Shown: positions 46,446 through 54,983, counted from the stretch's first letter. The stretch is 64,000 nucleotides of DNA from an uncultured Opitutaceae bacterium (GCA_903862935.1 CAIOZY010000001.1:1-64000); one strand, 5' to 3'. Translations and numbers: made by a program. Notes: generated by a model from the sequence alone, not told the origin.

Positions 46446-46952
46446 ATGTCAAAAAACCTACTCCGCCCGGAACACCGGGCTTTCGCCGAACAGCTTTACG
46501 TCGTTCAAGGATTTCCGCCTCGCGATGTCGCAACTGAGCTCCGTGAGCGCTTCAATGTACAGGTTCGGCCGGCGCAACTCCGCCAGTTCTTCAGCAGGTC
46601 CGGGCTAAGCCAGAAGAAGGCTGAGGTGGACCGACAGGTTTACGGAGCAGTTGCGGCTACTCCGGCAGCGGCGATCGCGGCGACCCGGGCAGCGGGACCT
46701 CAGGAGCAACTCCAGATCTGGACTAAGGCGCTTGCCGGAATTGCCGACAAGGCCCTCGAGATGGCAAAGACGTCGAATCGCCCGAGAGACCTGTCCGCCG
46801 CTGCCGCTGCTATGACCAATGCAATTCGGATGTTCAGGTCGTGCGCGGGTTTGGAAGAGGGTCCTCGGCCTCCAGTCACCTTCGATTTTAACTTCGGCAC
46901 CCGAGACATTCCCAGAGCAGCCCCGGCCGTTAGCAACTCCGGCACCCCGTAA
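46446..46952 (+). CDS. Hypothetical protein with N-terminal HTH-like segment
   Basis: 168 residues from the ATG at 46446. The first 70 residues (LRPEHRAFAEQLYVVQGFPP, then DVATELRERFNVQVRPAQLRQFFSRSGL) resemble the small-terminase or DUF1804-like DNA-binding fold that opens many phage packaging proteins. The middle is Ala-rich and helical. No large terminase follows, so a packaging role is unlikely to be complete here. Family not proven. Confidence 0.55.
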   Translation: MSKNLLRPEHRAFAEQLYVVQGFPPRDVATELRERFNVQVRPAQLRQFFSRSGLSQKKAEVDRQVYGAVAATPAAAIAATRAAGPQEQLQIWTKALAGIADKALEMAKTSNRPRDLSAAAAAMTNAIRMFRSCAGLEEGPRPPVTFDFNFGTRDIPRAAPAVSNSGTP

Positions 46953-47084
46953 GTCCGTCGTCCTAGAGCGAGCCGAGCGCATACGTAGAGGACCGGCTGT
47001 GTACGGCATCGACCCGGATGTACTGCACCTGTGAAGTGCGTTTCTCATTGACCTGTGCCCCGGTGTCGGACGATGCTGGGAATC

Positions 47085-47789
47085 ATGCAGGCGGTCATCT
47101 ACTGTCGGGTAAGCACCCTGGGCCAAGGTGAAGACGGGATCTCACTGGAAATGCAGGAGGCTCGGGCCAGGGCGTGGTGCGTGGCTAACGGCTACTCGGT
47201 TGAGGCGGTGCTCACAGAGACCGTGAGCGGCGGCAGGATGGCAAACCGGCCGCAGCTCCAACGGGCTCTGCAGCTCGTGTGCAAGACGCGCGGTGTCCTG
47301 GTCGTGTTCTCCCTGTCCCGCCTGTCCCGCTCGCTCTCGGACACGATCTGCATCGCCGCTCGGCTGGAACGAGCCCGGGCGAATCTGGCCAGTCTGACGG
47401 AGCGAATCGACACTGCATCGGCCATCGGCAACCTCTTCTTCCGGCTTATTGCGGCAATGAACGAATTTGAGAAGGACCAGGTTGGGGAGCGCACCCGGAG
47501 CGCCCTGGCCCACCTGCGGCGGCAAGGCAGGCACATCTCGGCCCGCGTCCCATTTGGCTACGACGTCGCCGGGAACATGCTCGTTGCCAACGCAACAGAG
47601 CAGGTCGGGCTCGCGCACATCGTCGGGTGGCACGCTGAAGGTGGCTCTTACTCGGGCATCGCCCGTCGCTTGAACGAAAGCAGAGTCAGGCCGAAGTATG
47701 GACGGTCTTGGTTTGCCTCGTCCGTTCGCTCGATCATCCTCCGCCACAAGAAGCTCCATGCCGAGGAAGCCCGCAAAGACGCAGCGTGA
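47085..47789 (+). CDS. Serine recombinase (resolvase/invertase family)
   Basis: 234 residues from MQAVIYCRVST. Catalytic Ser in YCRVSTLGQ, conserved VFSLSRLSRSLSD motif with the paired Arg, and FEKDQVGERTRSALAHLRRQGR leading into a recombinase-type HTH (YSGIARRLNESRVRPKYG). It could resolve multimers or mediate a second integration event. A second recombinase besides the tyrosine integrase is typical of composite elements. Overlaps the next small gene by about 30 bp. Confidence 0.88.
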   Translation: MQAVIYCRVSTLGQGEDGISLEMQEARARAWCVANGYSVEAVLTETVSGGRMANRPQLQRALQLVCKTRGVLVVFSLSRLSRSLSDTICIAARLERARANLASLTERIDTASAIGNLFFRLIAAMNEFEKDQVGERTRSALAHLRRQGRHISARVPFGYDVAGNMLVANATEQVGLAHIVGWHAEGGSYSGIARRLNESRVRPKYGRSWFASSVRSIILRHKKLHAEEARKDAA

Positions 47790-47973
47790 AATCCCCGACG
47801 TGACCGTCGAGGAGGTGGCGGAACACATGCGGAAGACGGCGACCGTAACTATCCGCCTAACGCCGGCGGAGCGGGCCTCCATGGAGCGGGCTCGTGAGGA
47901 GTTGGGCCTATCGCTTACCGACTATATCGTGAAGGCCCACGCGGTCGTGTCCCGAAAGCTCCGGACCCGGTGA
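47758..47973 (+). CDS. Ribbon-helix-helix protein (DUF1778/antitoxin-like)
   Basis: 71 residues. RHH signature: KTATVTIRLTPAERASMERA followed by ELGLSLTDYIVKAH, a short beta strand and two helices as in DUF1778-type antitoxins and MobC-like or Arc-like regulators. No adjacent GNAT-type toxin is present, so it is not a complete toxin-antitoxin pair. It overlaps the recombinase gene and may regulate it. Confidence 0.65.
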   Translation: MPRKPAKTQREIPDVTVEEVAEHMRKTATVTIRLTPAERASMERAREELGLSLTDYIVKAHAVVSRKLRTR

Positions 47974-48168
47974 CCCTACCCACCCGGTGGCCGGGGAGGG
48001 GTGCCACCCCCGACTCCGACTCCCGGCGGTCCGCGGGTTGAGCGGGCGCAGCCCGCATCGCCGCCCCGAGTTTCGTGGCCGCCGTTGAATCGGAATCTTG
48101 GGGAAGGCCCCTCGATCGAACCCTTCGTCGTCGACAGGTGCGCGGGCGTGACATCGGATCGGTCCTCG

Positions 48169-48519
48169 ATGATCTACTCTGCAATCATTCCCATCGACGG
48201 TCGCATCCGTCGAATCACGTTTGAAGCCGCCGACGAAGAAGACGCCCGGCTTCTCGCTGCCAAGTGCGGCGCGGGCATTGAGGGACCTGCGGCCCAGCCC
48301 GGCGTTCTTCCAGCCACGCCCGGCACCCCGGAGCCCTTGGCCTACGATGCCCAGACGGCCTGTAAGCTGCTCGGCGGGGTGTCGTATACTACGCTCTGGC
48401 GATGGGTCGCACGGGGCGAGCTGGACCGGGTTTCAGGCACCCGCCATGTCCTGATCACCCGGAAGTCGCTCGAGCGGAAATGCAGGGTAACGGAGAAGCC
48501 TTGGTCCCCGAGATCCTGA
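48169..48519 (+). CDS. Excisionase-like HTH_17 protein
   Basis: 116 residues from the ATG at 48169. The N-terminal part (MIYSAIIPIDGRIRRITFEA) is unassigned. The C-terminal 55 residues contain LAYDAQTACKLLGGVSYTTL, WRWVARGELDRVSGTRH and LITRKSLERKC, the helix-turn-helix and wing of excisionase/MerR-like DNA-binding domains (HTH_17). It likely assists excision or regulates element genes. Confidence 0.68.
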   Translation: MIYSAIIPIDGRIRRITFEAADEEDARLLAAKCGAGIEGPAAQPGVLPATPGTPEPLAYDAQTACKLLGGVSYTTLWRWVARGELDRVSGTRHVLITRKSLERKCRVTEKPWSPRS

Positions 48520-48851
48520 GTCCTGACTGATCCCGGTTTCCAGAATCCCCGGCAACCACAATCCTTTGTCCCGGGCGGCCCTGCGCGGATTCAATGGTTA
48601 CCATGCAACTCTGACGCTTGCGCCGCCTGTAACGGCAGATCCCGCGGTCCAGCGGAACCTTGCTCCCGGGAATCCACTGTACGAGTCGAATGGCGGGCCC
48701 TAATTGAGGCGATAATATACTTGCGTTCGCGGAACGGGCGGCATCGGTGGAATTGGCCCTAAACCAGCCACGCCCGCTGTCACCGACGTTCCGCGGACCA
48801 GCTCTTGATGGCGGGCGTATATTCTCGAACCCCGAAAAGGAGCAACATAAG
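48520..48851. other. Gene-free interval
   Basis: 332 bp with no convincing gene. A short AT-richer stretch near 48700-48720 (GATAATATAC) could be a -10 element for the downstream small gene but no clear -35 was found. Confidence 0.4.
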
Positions 48852-49172
48852 ATGAAAGATTGTCTAGAGATCTGGGCAAATGCGGCGTCCATTCTAACAG
48901 CGTTGGTGGCCACCATCGCGTTCGTCGGGTATCACTGGCGTCGATGCCAGAAGCGCAGGAAACTTGAAGATTACCTCCGGAATGACAAGGCGACCGCCAA
49001 ACCGCCGCTGACAGGAAAGCGCACCGTGGTACACTTAATGGGAAAGCTAAAACTTACGGAGGACGAGGTATTTCAGGCCTGCTTCCAGAGTGATCACGTC
49101 GAATGTAGAATGGCAGTCGACCCAAACACCGGACGCGCCACAGAGCTATTGTTCGAGTACGGCAACGAATAG
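48852..49172 (+). CDS. Small membrane-anchored hypothetical protein
   Basis: 106 residues from the ATG at 48852. One membrane helix near the N-terminus (ASILTALVATIAFVGYHW) is followed by a basic linker and a cytoplasmic winged-helix-like region (HLMGKLKLTEDEVFQACFQS). Lower GC than its neighbours, in line with foreign origin. Function unknown. Confidence 0.5.
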   Translation: MKDCLEIWANAASILTALVATIAFVGYHWRRCQKRRKLEDYLRNDKATAKPPLTGKRTVVHLMGKLKLTEDEVFQACFQSDHVECRMAVDPNTGRATELLFEYGNE

Positions 49173-49237
49173 AATTAGCCGCCGGAAGTGGCGCGGGCTG
49201 CAATGGCCGTAGGAGCGGGCCGTCGAATTGGCACGGC

Positions 49238-49666
49238 ATGAATACCCTCAACCTCACAATCCGGCCAGAGTTCTTCCGGCTACCCGCCCGGGGCGTCGAT
49301 CCTTACTTCGGCCTGTCCCGTTCGTTCTATTACCACCTCGACGCCACGGGCCAGGTGTTACTGGTCCGCATCCTGAACCGCGGCGCCCAGAGGGGCATCG
49401 TCCTCGCCAACTACGAGGCGACGAGCAAATTCCTCGCCAGGGCGGCGAGCCGTCCCGCGGTCGGGGAAACCGACGAGCCCAGTCAGCCACCAAACCCGCC
49501 AACCCCGGCCGCCGGAAACGTTCACCGCCTGGTACAGGCCCATCCCGACGAAACAGAACTGATGCGTAAGCTCGCCCCGGTACTCCTGCACGATCTGCTC
49601 AAGACGGTCGTTGATCTGGAGCAGATGGTGCAGGCTGTCCCTCACATCGTCGCGATTCCCCGGTAG
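49238..49666 (+). CDS. Hypothetical protein
   Basis: 142 residues. The first 70 residues (RPEFFRLPARGVDPYFGLSR, SFYYHLDATGQVLLVRILNRG) resemble a short DNA-binding or effector fold often found in integrated elements. The Pro-rich middle (PSQPPNPPTPAAG) separates it from a C-terminal helix with LHDLLKTVVDLEQM. No firm family. Confidence 0.5.
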   Translation: MNTLNLTIRPEFFRLPARGVDPYFGLSRSFYYHLDATGQVLLVRILNRGAQRGIVLANYEATSKFLARAASRPAVGETDEPSQPPNPPTPAAGNVHRLVQAHPDETELMRKLAPVLLHDLLKTVVDLEQMVQAVPHIVAIPR

Positions 49667-49808
49667 TCTCGGTCATTGTTCTGCCATCGACAAAACCGTT
49701 CAACGCATCGATCGAGCCAAGCTCGAGGCGAACCCCTGGACGGATCCACGGTTTGAGACTGATGGGAGTAGTTCGCGATACCAAGCTTGTTGAGGCAAAC
49801 GCTTTATG

Positions 49809-49894
49809 CGGAGGGTGGCGGAATTGAACCACATGGGCTTTCGCCCATCGTGAGCTTGTAGGACTCTGGCTGCCACCAGGCAACTGCACCCTCC
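49809..49894 (-). tRNA. tRNA-like gene with 8/4 acceptor/T-stem (allo-tRNA or tRNA-Sec mimic)
   Basis: 86 nt on the minus strand. Stems in order: acceptor GGAGGGTG/CACCCTCC (8 bp, perfect), linker CA, D stem GTTGCC/GGCAGC (6 bp) around a 4-nt TGGT loop, anticodon arm AGAGT-CCTACAA-GCTCA, variable arm ATGGGC-GAAA-GCCCAT (6 bp), T stem GTGG/CCGC (4 bp) around TTCAATT, discriminator G. An 8/4 acceptor branch, extended D stem and tiny D loop define allo-tRNAs and resemble tRNA-Sec. The anticodon is unclear: the central triplet is TAC and U33 is replaced by C. CCA is not encoded. It may be an unusual translational tRNA, a degenerate copy, or a structured ncRNA. Confidence 0.72.
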
Positions 49895-50029
49895 TCGAAA
49901 AGAACACCACGAACAATATCATTTCGGCTGACGCGAAGCTCCGCAATAATTGGTGTTCACTAACCGTTTTTTCGCCGGAAAATTAGATTTGGTCTTGCAG
50001 CCTAGGAATCCGCGATTCATCGTAAAGTT

Positions 50030-50048
50030 CTTGTAGGACTCTGGCTGC
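50030..50048. repeat. 19-bp exact duplicate of the tRNA-like gene's D/anticodon segment
   Basis: CTTGTAGGACTCTGGCTGC occurs here and at 49855-49873, inside the tRNA-like gene. A CATCGT hexamer sits close to the left of both copies, with 3 nt difference in spacing. The copies are 175 bp apart in direct orientation. An attachment-site remnant or a base-pairing partner are both possible. Confidence 0.7.
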
Positions 50049-50070
50049 TTCTTCGGAGCTGCTAGTTGTC

Positions 50071-50104
50071 ACTGGGGCCCCCTCAAAGGACCCCAGTTTT
50101 TTTT
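50071..50104 (+). terminator. Rho-independent terminator
   Basis: ACTGGGG and CCCCAGT form the outer 7-bp stem with an inner CCT/AGG pair, followed by a run of eight T. It reads on the plus strand about 400 bp after the last plus-strand gene, so it could end that transcript or a small RNA starting after 49900. Confidence 0.65.
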
Positions 50105-50283
50105 GCCCCGGCGCGCGATCATCTTCCCCGGACAAGGTCGTGTAAACGAACGCTCCAGTTCCTCCAGTCGCCTCTGGCACCACTCTTCCCCGCTTCTCCG
50201 TCCCACTCGCCCACGGAGACCGTCCGCTCCATCTTACCTGGGTTGCCGGACACCTGGGTCCAGGTCGCCGGGAGATACTACCG

Positions 50284-50685
50284 TCACTGCGCCGGGATGT
50301 CGGTGAACCGAGCGGTAAGCGGTCTGTGATCACTCAGCCCAGCGAATTCGTCGAATGTCCCGACGCTCACGCTGCTGAGAGCCGGGCGCCAGCTTTGCGG
50401 GATGAGGATGTAATCAATGTGGAAGGGCGCATGCCTATGGTAACGGAAGTAAAACGTCGGCCTGGTTTCCTGTCCTATCGGCTCCCCGGTGAAAGCGTGG
50501 TAGGCGCTACACAGGCCAAGCTCCTCAAACTTGCTGCTGACGCTGCGGAACGGGTATCGGGGATGCGCCCGGTCGAACATGGGGTTCGCGTTGAAATCCC
50601 CGGCGATCACCGTCGGAGCGCGTTCGATAAACGGCGCATAGCGGTCGAGTGCCAGCGGCGGAATGAAAGCCGTGCAGAATCGCCG
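50284..50685 (-). pseudogene. Endonuclease/exonuclease/phosphatase-family gene, C-terminal fragment
   Basis: Reads APTVIAGDFNANPMFD (metal-binding GDFN motif), HIDYILIP and GLSDHRPLTARF (catalytic SDHxP motif), all C-terminal landmarks of the EEP fold. The frame continues upstream to position 50685, where IS21 sequence begins. The N-terminal part lies at 57338-57773 on the other side of the insertion. Split by IS21, and the two frames do not join perfectly, so at least one further frameshift exists. Confidence 0.75.
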
Positions 50686-50833
50686 GTGTGAAATCCGTTG
50701 TTCTTTGGTGGGATTTTCTTCCCGATTCTGAAAAGAAGGGTCTTCTTCGGGGTTGGGCTGGATGTTCTTCCCCGCCTGAATTGATTAGGGCCGGGTTTGT
50801 CGGATCGAGGGCGGCGGGGGAAGCTGTTGGGCG

Positions 50834-51358
50834 ATGCATCCCGACGGCCGACGCAAGTGCCTGTGTTGCGAGGGGTTTTTCCTGCCGGACGCGCGCAATC
50901 GGCGTGGGCAGCGGTACTGCCGGAAGCCGGCGTGCCGGAAGGCAAGCAAGGCGGAGAGCCAGCAGCGCTGGCTGAGGCGCGTGGAGAACCGTGATTACTT
51001 CGCGGGGCCGGAGAACGCGGCGCGGGTGCGGGCCTGGCAAGCGGCGCATCCTGACTACTGGAAGGGGCGGAGGAAAAGAGGCCGGCGAGTCTTACAAGAT
51101 CTCTTGATTGGGCAAGATGCTGGCCAACAGGGGGAAACGCGCCAAGACGGCGCAAGTGTCTTACAAGATCACTGGCAGAGGCAAGCTCCTGTGGTGATTG
51201 GACTTATCGCGCATCTTACCGGGACAGTCTTACAAGAGGACATCGCGTCGATGACGGGTCGATTGATAGCGAAGGGGCAGGCCCTGATGAGCCAAAGCGA
51301 TGCTCCAAAAACCGATCTTACGAGCGGACCGACTCCGGCGGGTGCCAGTCGGCTTTAG
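50834..51358 (+). CDS. IS21 accessory protein with Cys-rich N-terminus
   Basis: 174 residues. The N-terminal motif RKCLCCEGFFLPDARNRRGQ then RYCRKPACRKASKA is a small zinc-binding module. RVRAWQAAHPDYWKGR follows. The tail has three VLQD/VLQED units encoded by GTCTTACAAGA repeats (starting near 51090, 51160 and 51228), which may double as transposase binding sites. ORFs of this kind commonly precede istA in this IS21 subgroup. Function unknown. Confidence 0.6.
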   Translation: MHPDGRRKCLCCEGFFLPDARNRRGQRYCRKPACRKASKAESQQRWLRRVENRDYFAGPENAARVRAWQAAHPDYWKGRRKRGRRVLQDLLIGQDAGQQGETRQDGASVLQDHWQRQAPVVIGLIAHLTGTVLQEDIASMTGRLIAKGQALMSQSDAPKTDLTSGPTPAGASRL

Positions 51359-51611
51359 CTGGGTCGACCACCGACTGGTCCGTCAGGGCTACTTCTTGCG
51401 GGCCGAGGCGAGAGCCTGGGCCCTGTACCTGGTCTTGGTGACGGTGGGCGATGAATATGGTCGCAGTTATTACGGCGATCAGCGGCTGGGCCGTCTGCTT
51501 TCGCTGAGCGTGGAGGAGATCGACGTCGCCCGCCGGCAACTCGAGTTGGCCGGGATGATTGCCTATGAAGAACCATTTTATCAGGTCCTGAGCCTGGAGG
51601 AGGCCCCGTGA
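51300..51611 (+). CDS. IS21 accessory HTH protein
   Basis: 103 residues, overlapping the previous ORF by about 59 bp in another frame and istA by 4 bp. FLRAEARAWALYLVLVTVGD and GRLLSLSVEEIDVARRQLELAGMI resemble a winged-helix replication/transposition helper. It is coupled to istA. Confidence 0.6.
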   Translation: MLQKPILRADRLRRVPVGFSWVDHRLVRQGYFLRAEARAWALYLVLVTVGDEYGRSYYGDQRLGRLLSLSVEEIDVARRQLELAGMIAYEEPFYQVLSLEEAP

Positions 51612-52933
51612 TTGATTACCAGACCTACTGTGCGATCCGGGAAGCGCATGAGCGCGAGGGACTGTCCACGCGCCAAATTGCGGCGAAGCTGGGGGTGCAT
51701 CCCGAGACGGTGGCGAAATGGGCCCATCGATCCCGTTACGAGCAGCGGAAGGCGCCGCCGCGGGGCAGCAAGCTCGACGCTTACAAAGGGGCGATTCTGC
51801 GGCTGTTGGAAAACCATCCGTACAGCGCGGTGCAGATCATGACCCGGCTGCGAGAAGACGGCTACGCCGGGAGCTATACCATCCTGAAGGAATTTATCCG
51901 GACGGTGCGGCCGCAGCCGGCGCCGGCGTTCCTGACCTTGCAGTTTGCCCCCGGCCAATGCGCCCAGGTGGACTGGGGATCCTGGGGCTCGGTGCAGGTC
52001 GGCAACACGCGCCGCCAGCTCAGCTTCTTCGCCCTGGTCCTGGCCTGGAGCCGGATGCTCTATGTCGAGTTTACGCTCGGCCAATCCCAGGAGCAGTTCC
52101 TGTCCTGTCACGAGCACGCGTTCGCCGGTCTGGGCGTTCCGTTTGAAATATGGGTGGATAACTGCAAGACGGCCGTGCTGTCCCATCCGAACGGTGGGCC
52201 ACCGGTCTTCAATCCGCGCTACCTCGACTTCGCCCGGCACTACGGCTTCACGATCAAGGCCTGCGGCCGACACCATCCCCAGGGAAAAGGCCGGATTGAG
52301 CACGCGGTCGGCTATGTGAAGGGCAACTTCCTGGCGGGCCTGGAGCCGAAGGAGTTTGCGCCGATCAACCCGGCGGCGTGCCTGTGGCTGGACGGCGTGG
52401 CCAACGTGCGCTTCCACGGCGAAACCAAGCGCCGTCCGCTGGATCTGTTCGCCGAGGAGCGAACGTTTTTGCAGCCGCTGCCCGCGCCCTATGATTGCGG
52501 AACCGTGCGGCCGGTGCACGTCACCAACCGCTGCCGGGTGGTGGTCGATGCCAACCGCTACTCGGTGCCCCCGCGTTATGCCTCGCGCACGCTGACGCTC
52601 AAGCTGTACGCGGACCGACTGCGGCTCTTCGAGCGAGAGACGCTCGTGGCCGAGCATCCCCGCAGCTACGAGCGCGGCCGTGACTTCGAGAACCCCGACC
52701 ACGTCCGGGAACTCCTCCGCCAGCGTGCTCATGCACGCCATGAGCGGCTGCTCCTCAACTTCCTGCGGCTCTCGTCCCAGGCGCAGGCCTATCACGATCA
52801 GTTGGCCGAGCGCCGCTTCAACGTCCGCCACCACGTGCAGAAGATCGTCGCCTTAAGTGAGATCTACGGGCCGGAGGCGACGGGCCAGGCCCTGGACAAC
52901 GCCCACGCCCTCGGCGCTTACAGCTGCGATTAG
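51608..52933 (+). CDS. istA: IstA transposase, 3' end replaced by RIT insertion
   Basis: 441 residues as it stands. An N-terminal HTH (LSTRQIAAKLGVHPETVAKW) is followed by a DDE integrase core: Asp in CAQVDWGSWG, Asp in EIWVDNCKTAV and Glu in GKGRIEHAVGYVKG. The reading frame ends in a TAG inside the left inverted repeat of the RIT element. The missing 44-residue tail continues in frame at 56354. The catalytic core is intact, so partial activity cannot be excluded. Confidence 0.88.
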   Translation: MIDYQTYCAIREAHEREGLSTRQIAAKLGVHPETVAKWAHRSRYEQRKAPPRGSKLDAYKGAILRLLENHPYSAVQIMTRLREDGYAGSYTILKEFIRTVRPQPAPAFLTLQFAPGQCAQVDWGSWGSVQVGNTRRQLSFFALVLAWSRMLYVEFTLGQSQEQFLSCHEHAFAGLGVPFEIWVDNCKTAVLSHPNGGPPVFNPRYLDFARHYGFTIKACGRHHPQGKGRIEHAVGYVKGNFLAGLEPKEFAPINPAACLWLDGVANVRFHGETKRRPLDLFAEERTFLQPLPAPYDCGTVRPVHVTNRCRVVVDANRYSVPPRYASRTLTLKLYADRLRLFERETLVAEHPRSYERGRDFENPDHVRELLRQRAHARHERLLLNFLRLSSQAQAYHDQLAERRFNVRHHVQKIVALSEIYGPEATGQALDNAHALGAYSCD

Positions 52934-53006
52934 GTTTTGCAGGAAAAATGTTGAGTGCGGCCGCGGCTTTCGGATGACAGCGGCCAGATTCGCGCAACAT
53001 AACGGA
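52924..53006. repeat. RIT left inverted repeat (83 bp)
   Basis: Starts CTGCGATTAGGTTTTGCAGG and is the exact reverse complement of 56245-56327. It also supplies the premature TAG of istA. Confidence 0.92.
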
Positions 53007-53019
53007 GCGCTCGGACGTC

Positions 53020-54033
53020 TCAGTTTGATCGTAGAAACTCAACCAGGTGCGAGCCCGGGCGGCGGCGGGGAGATCTTGGTGAGGAAAGACCTGAAGCGGC
53101 CCAGAATGCCTTCAAGGCAGCCTGTTTGAGTTTGAGATTGCTGGTAGCATACCGACCGGTGGTCGCGACACTGACGTGCCCGAGCTGATCGCGGATGACG
53201 GTCAGGTCGACACCGGCCTGCAGGAGTGCAACGCCACAGGAGTGACGGAATAGGTGTGGCCAAACTTTTTCCGGGGCGGCTGGGTCAATGCGATGGGCGG
53301 CGACTGCGTCTCGTCTCAATATGAAATAGGCACCGTGGCGGGAGAGGGCTTGGCCGCGAGCGTTTTGGAAGACAGGTTCATCACTGGCTGGCGCCGTGGC
53401 CGGCCGTTGGGCTTTGAGCGCCGCAACGGTCGCCGGCCACAAAGGACAGATGCGACTCTTCCCACCCTTGCCGTGCAGTTGTACGACAGGGTTCGGACCC
53501 GAAAACAAATCTCCCGAGTGAACTGCGATCGCCTCGCTTATGCGGGCGCCGGTGTTGAATAGGAATAATAGCAGGGCGTAGTCGCGGCGTCCGGCCACAG
53601 TTTGCCGGTCAAGTGCTCGCAAGAGCGCTCGGATAGCTGGCGGATCAAGGTAGCGCGGTGGCGACAAAACATGCCGTTTGGCGGGTAGTGCCAAGATACG
53701 CGCCAGGTGCCCGGCATGCTCGGGGCAGCGGCGAAGAGCATGGGCAAAGAAGCTACGCAGAGCCGCAAGCCGATTGTTGCGGGTTGCGATGCAGTTGTGA
53801 CGGCCGTGCTCGAGGTGCTCGAGGAAGTCGATGACCAGTTCGGCATCGAGTTCGGCAAGCCGCAACTGGTCGACTTGGATAGCCCGCTTTTTTTCGACAT
53901 ATGCGAAAAATAGACGCAAGGACTCGCGATAGCTCGCTAGAGTGCGTGGACTTGCTCCGCATGAACGGCGGAGATGGTCGACAAAGAACGACTCGACGGC
54001 GGGAAAGAGAGGATCGGTCTGGTAAAGTCTCAT
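53020..54033 (-). CDS. RIT tyrosine recombinase, third gene
   Basis: 337 residues. Active-site residues all present: Arg in NTGARISEAIAV, His-x-x-Arg in WPHLFRHSCGV, His in DQLGHVSVATT and the nucleophile Tyr in GRYATSN. An N-terminal SAM-like domain spans about 10-115. Its start overlaps the stop of the second recombinase by 4 bp (54030-54033). Final gene of the trio. Confidence 0.88.
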   Translation of the reverse strand: MRLYQTDPLFPAVESFFVDHLRRSCGASPRTLASYRESLRLFFAYVEKKRAIQVDQLRLAELDAELVIDFLEHLEHGRHNCIATRNNRLAALRSFFAHALRRCPEHAGHLARILALPAKRHVLSPPRYLDPPAIRALLRALDRQTVAGRRDYALLLFLFNTGARISEAIAVHSGDLFSGPNPVVQLHGKGGKSRICPLWPATVAALKAQRPATAPASDEPVFQNARGQALSRHGAYFILRRDAVAAHRIDPAAPEKVWPHLFRHSCGVALLQAGVDLTVIRDQLGHVSVATTGRYATSNLKLKQAALKAFWAASGLSSPRSPRRRPGSHLVEFLRSN

Positions 54034-54983
54034 GGATGGGCGGGGTCGAATTTGAGGCTGCGCAGGAACCGCTTCGATGCTGCGGCCAGCAGTGCGGGTG
54101 TGGCATGCAGGTACTTTTCAGTGCCGAGGAGATCGACATGCCCGAGATAAGCCGAAAGCCACGGGAGAAGTGGTCCGGGATCAAGACCTGCGCGATACCA
54201 GCGCTGCAATCGGTGGACGCAGAACGCGTGACGAAGGTCGTGGGTCCGCGGGCCTTGGCGTCCCCGTTTCGGCTTCAGTCCGCAGCGTCGAAAAAGTAGA
54301 GTCAGGCGTCTCGCGGCGTTTTGGGTGCAATCGGGGCTTCCATCCTCGCGTTCGAAGAGAGCTGTTTGAGGCGTGAGCATAAAACCGTAGCGCCGGCGAA
54401 GGCACAGCCAGCGACTGAGTTCGGCCGACAAGTCGCGTCTGAACGGAACGAGCCTGATTCGTCCTTTGCTTGGTCCTACGCGAAAGTACGCTCGCTTCAA
54501 ATCCACATCGGCCAGACGCAAATGGACCGCCTCGCCGATGCGCAGTCCAGTGCAGTATAGAACAAGCAGGAGCGTGCGAATGCGGGCCCGAAAGATCGGT
54601 GAGCGGCGGAGCGTGTGGCTTGTCTCGCGCAACAGCATTTTGACCTGCGCCGTTGAAAGCGGATATGGCCGGAAGCGAGGCAGTGCCGAGGGAGCCAATC
54701 TAATCCGATCGGGAACAAAGGAACGGGGATCTACACGTCGCCGAAAAAGACAAAATTGCCGCACGATCAGGAGATCGCGCCTCACGGTTGCAGGCTGACG
54801 ACCGGGAATACGCGCCAGCCACTGCCGAACGAGTTCCGGCAGAGGCATGCGGGGATGCTGGCTGGCGAAGTGATCGAACGAACGCAGAGCCGCTTCCTGC
54901 GTTTGGTAGGCATAGCCAATGCGCTTGAAGTTGAGAAACTCCTGCAAGGAGGCACGCCAGTGACTGTGGAATGCCGTTTTCAT
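54030..54983 (-). CDS. RIT tyrosine recombinase, second gene
   Basis: 317 residues. The start is fixed at 54983 by the 4-bp overlap with the first recombinase; a longer frame upstream is only a shadow. Catalytic Arg in CTGLRIGEAVHL, His-x-x-Arg in THDLRHAFCVH, His in AYLGHVDLLGT and Tyr in EKYLHATP. Middle gene of the RIT trio. Confidence 0.88.
   Translation of the reverse strand: MKTAFHSHWRASLQEFLNFKRIGYAYQTQEAALRSFDHFASQHPRMPLPELVRQWLARIPGRQPATVRRDLLIVRQFCLFRRRVDPRSFVPDRIRLAPSALPRFRPYPLSTAQVKMLLRETSHTLRRSPIFRARIRTLLLVLYCTGLRIGEAVHLRLADVDLKRAYFRVGPSKGRIRLVPFRRDLSAELSRWLCLRRRYGFMLTPQTALFEREDGSPDCTQNAARRLTLLFRRCGLKPKRGRQGPRTHDLRHAFCVHRLQRWYRAGLDPGPLLPWLSAYLGHVDLLGTEKYLHATPALLAAASKRFLRSLKFDPAHP

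Noticed and set aside
46446-46952. Phage terminase small subunit implying a prophage
   Set aside because: No large terminase, portal, capsid or tail genes are in the element. The resemblance is limited to an HTH-like segment.
47758-48519. Toxin-antitoxin system formed by the RHH protein
   Set aside because: No toxin gene such as a GNAT or RelE-type protein lies next to it.
49599-49946. Minus-strand ORF covering the tRNA-like gene
   Set aside because: No family features. The segment is better explained by the closed cloverleaf, and the frame overlaps the end of a plus-strand gene.
49983-50333. Minus-strand ORF ending in a helical tail and crossing the terminator
   Set aside because: Overlaps the EEP fragment out of frame. 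Low-complexity start. Kept only as a weak alternative to a plus-strand small RNA.
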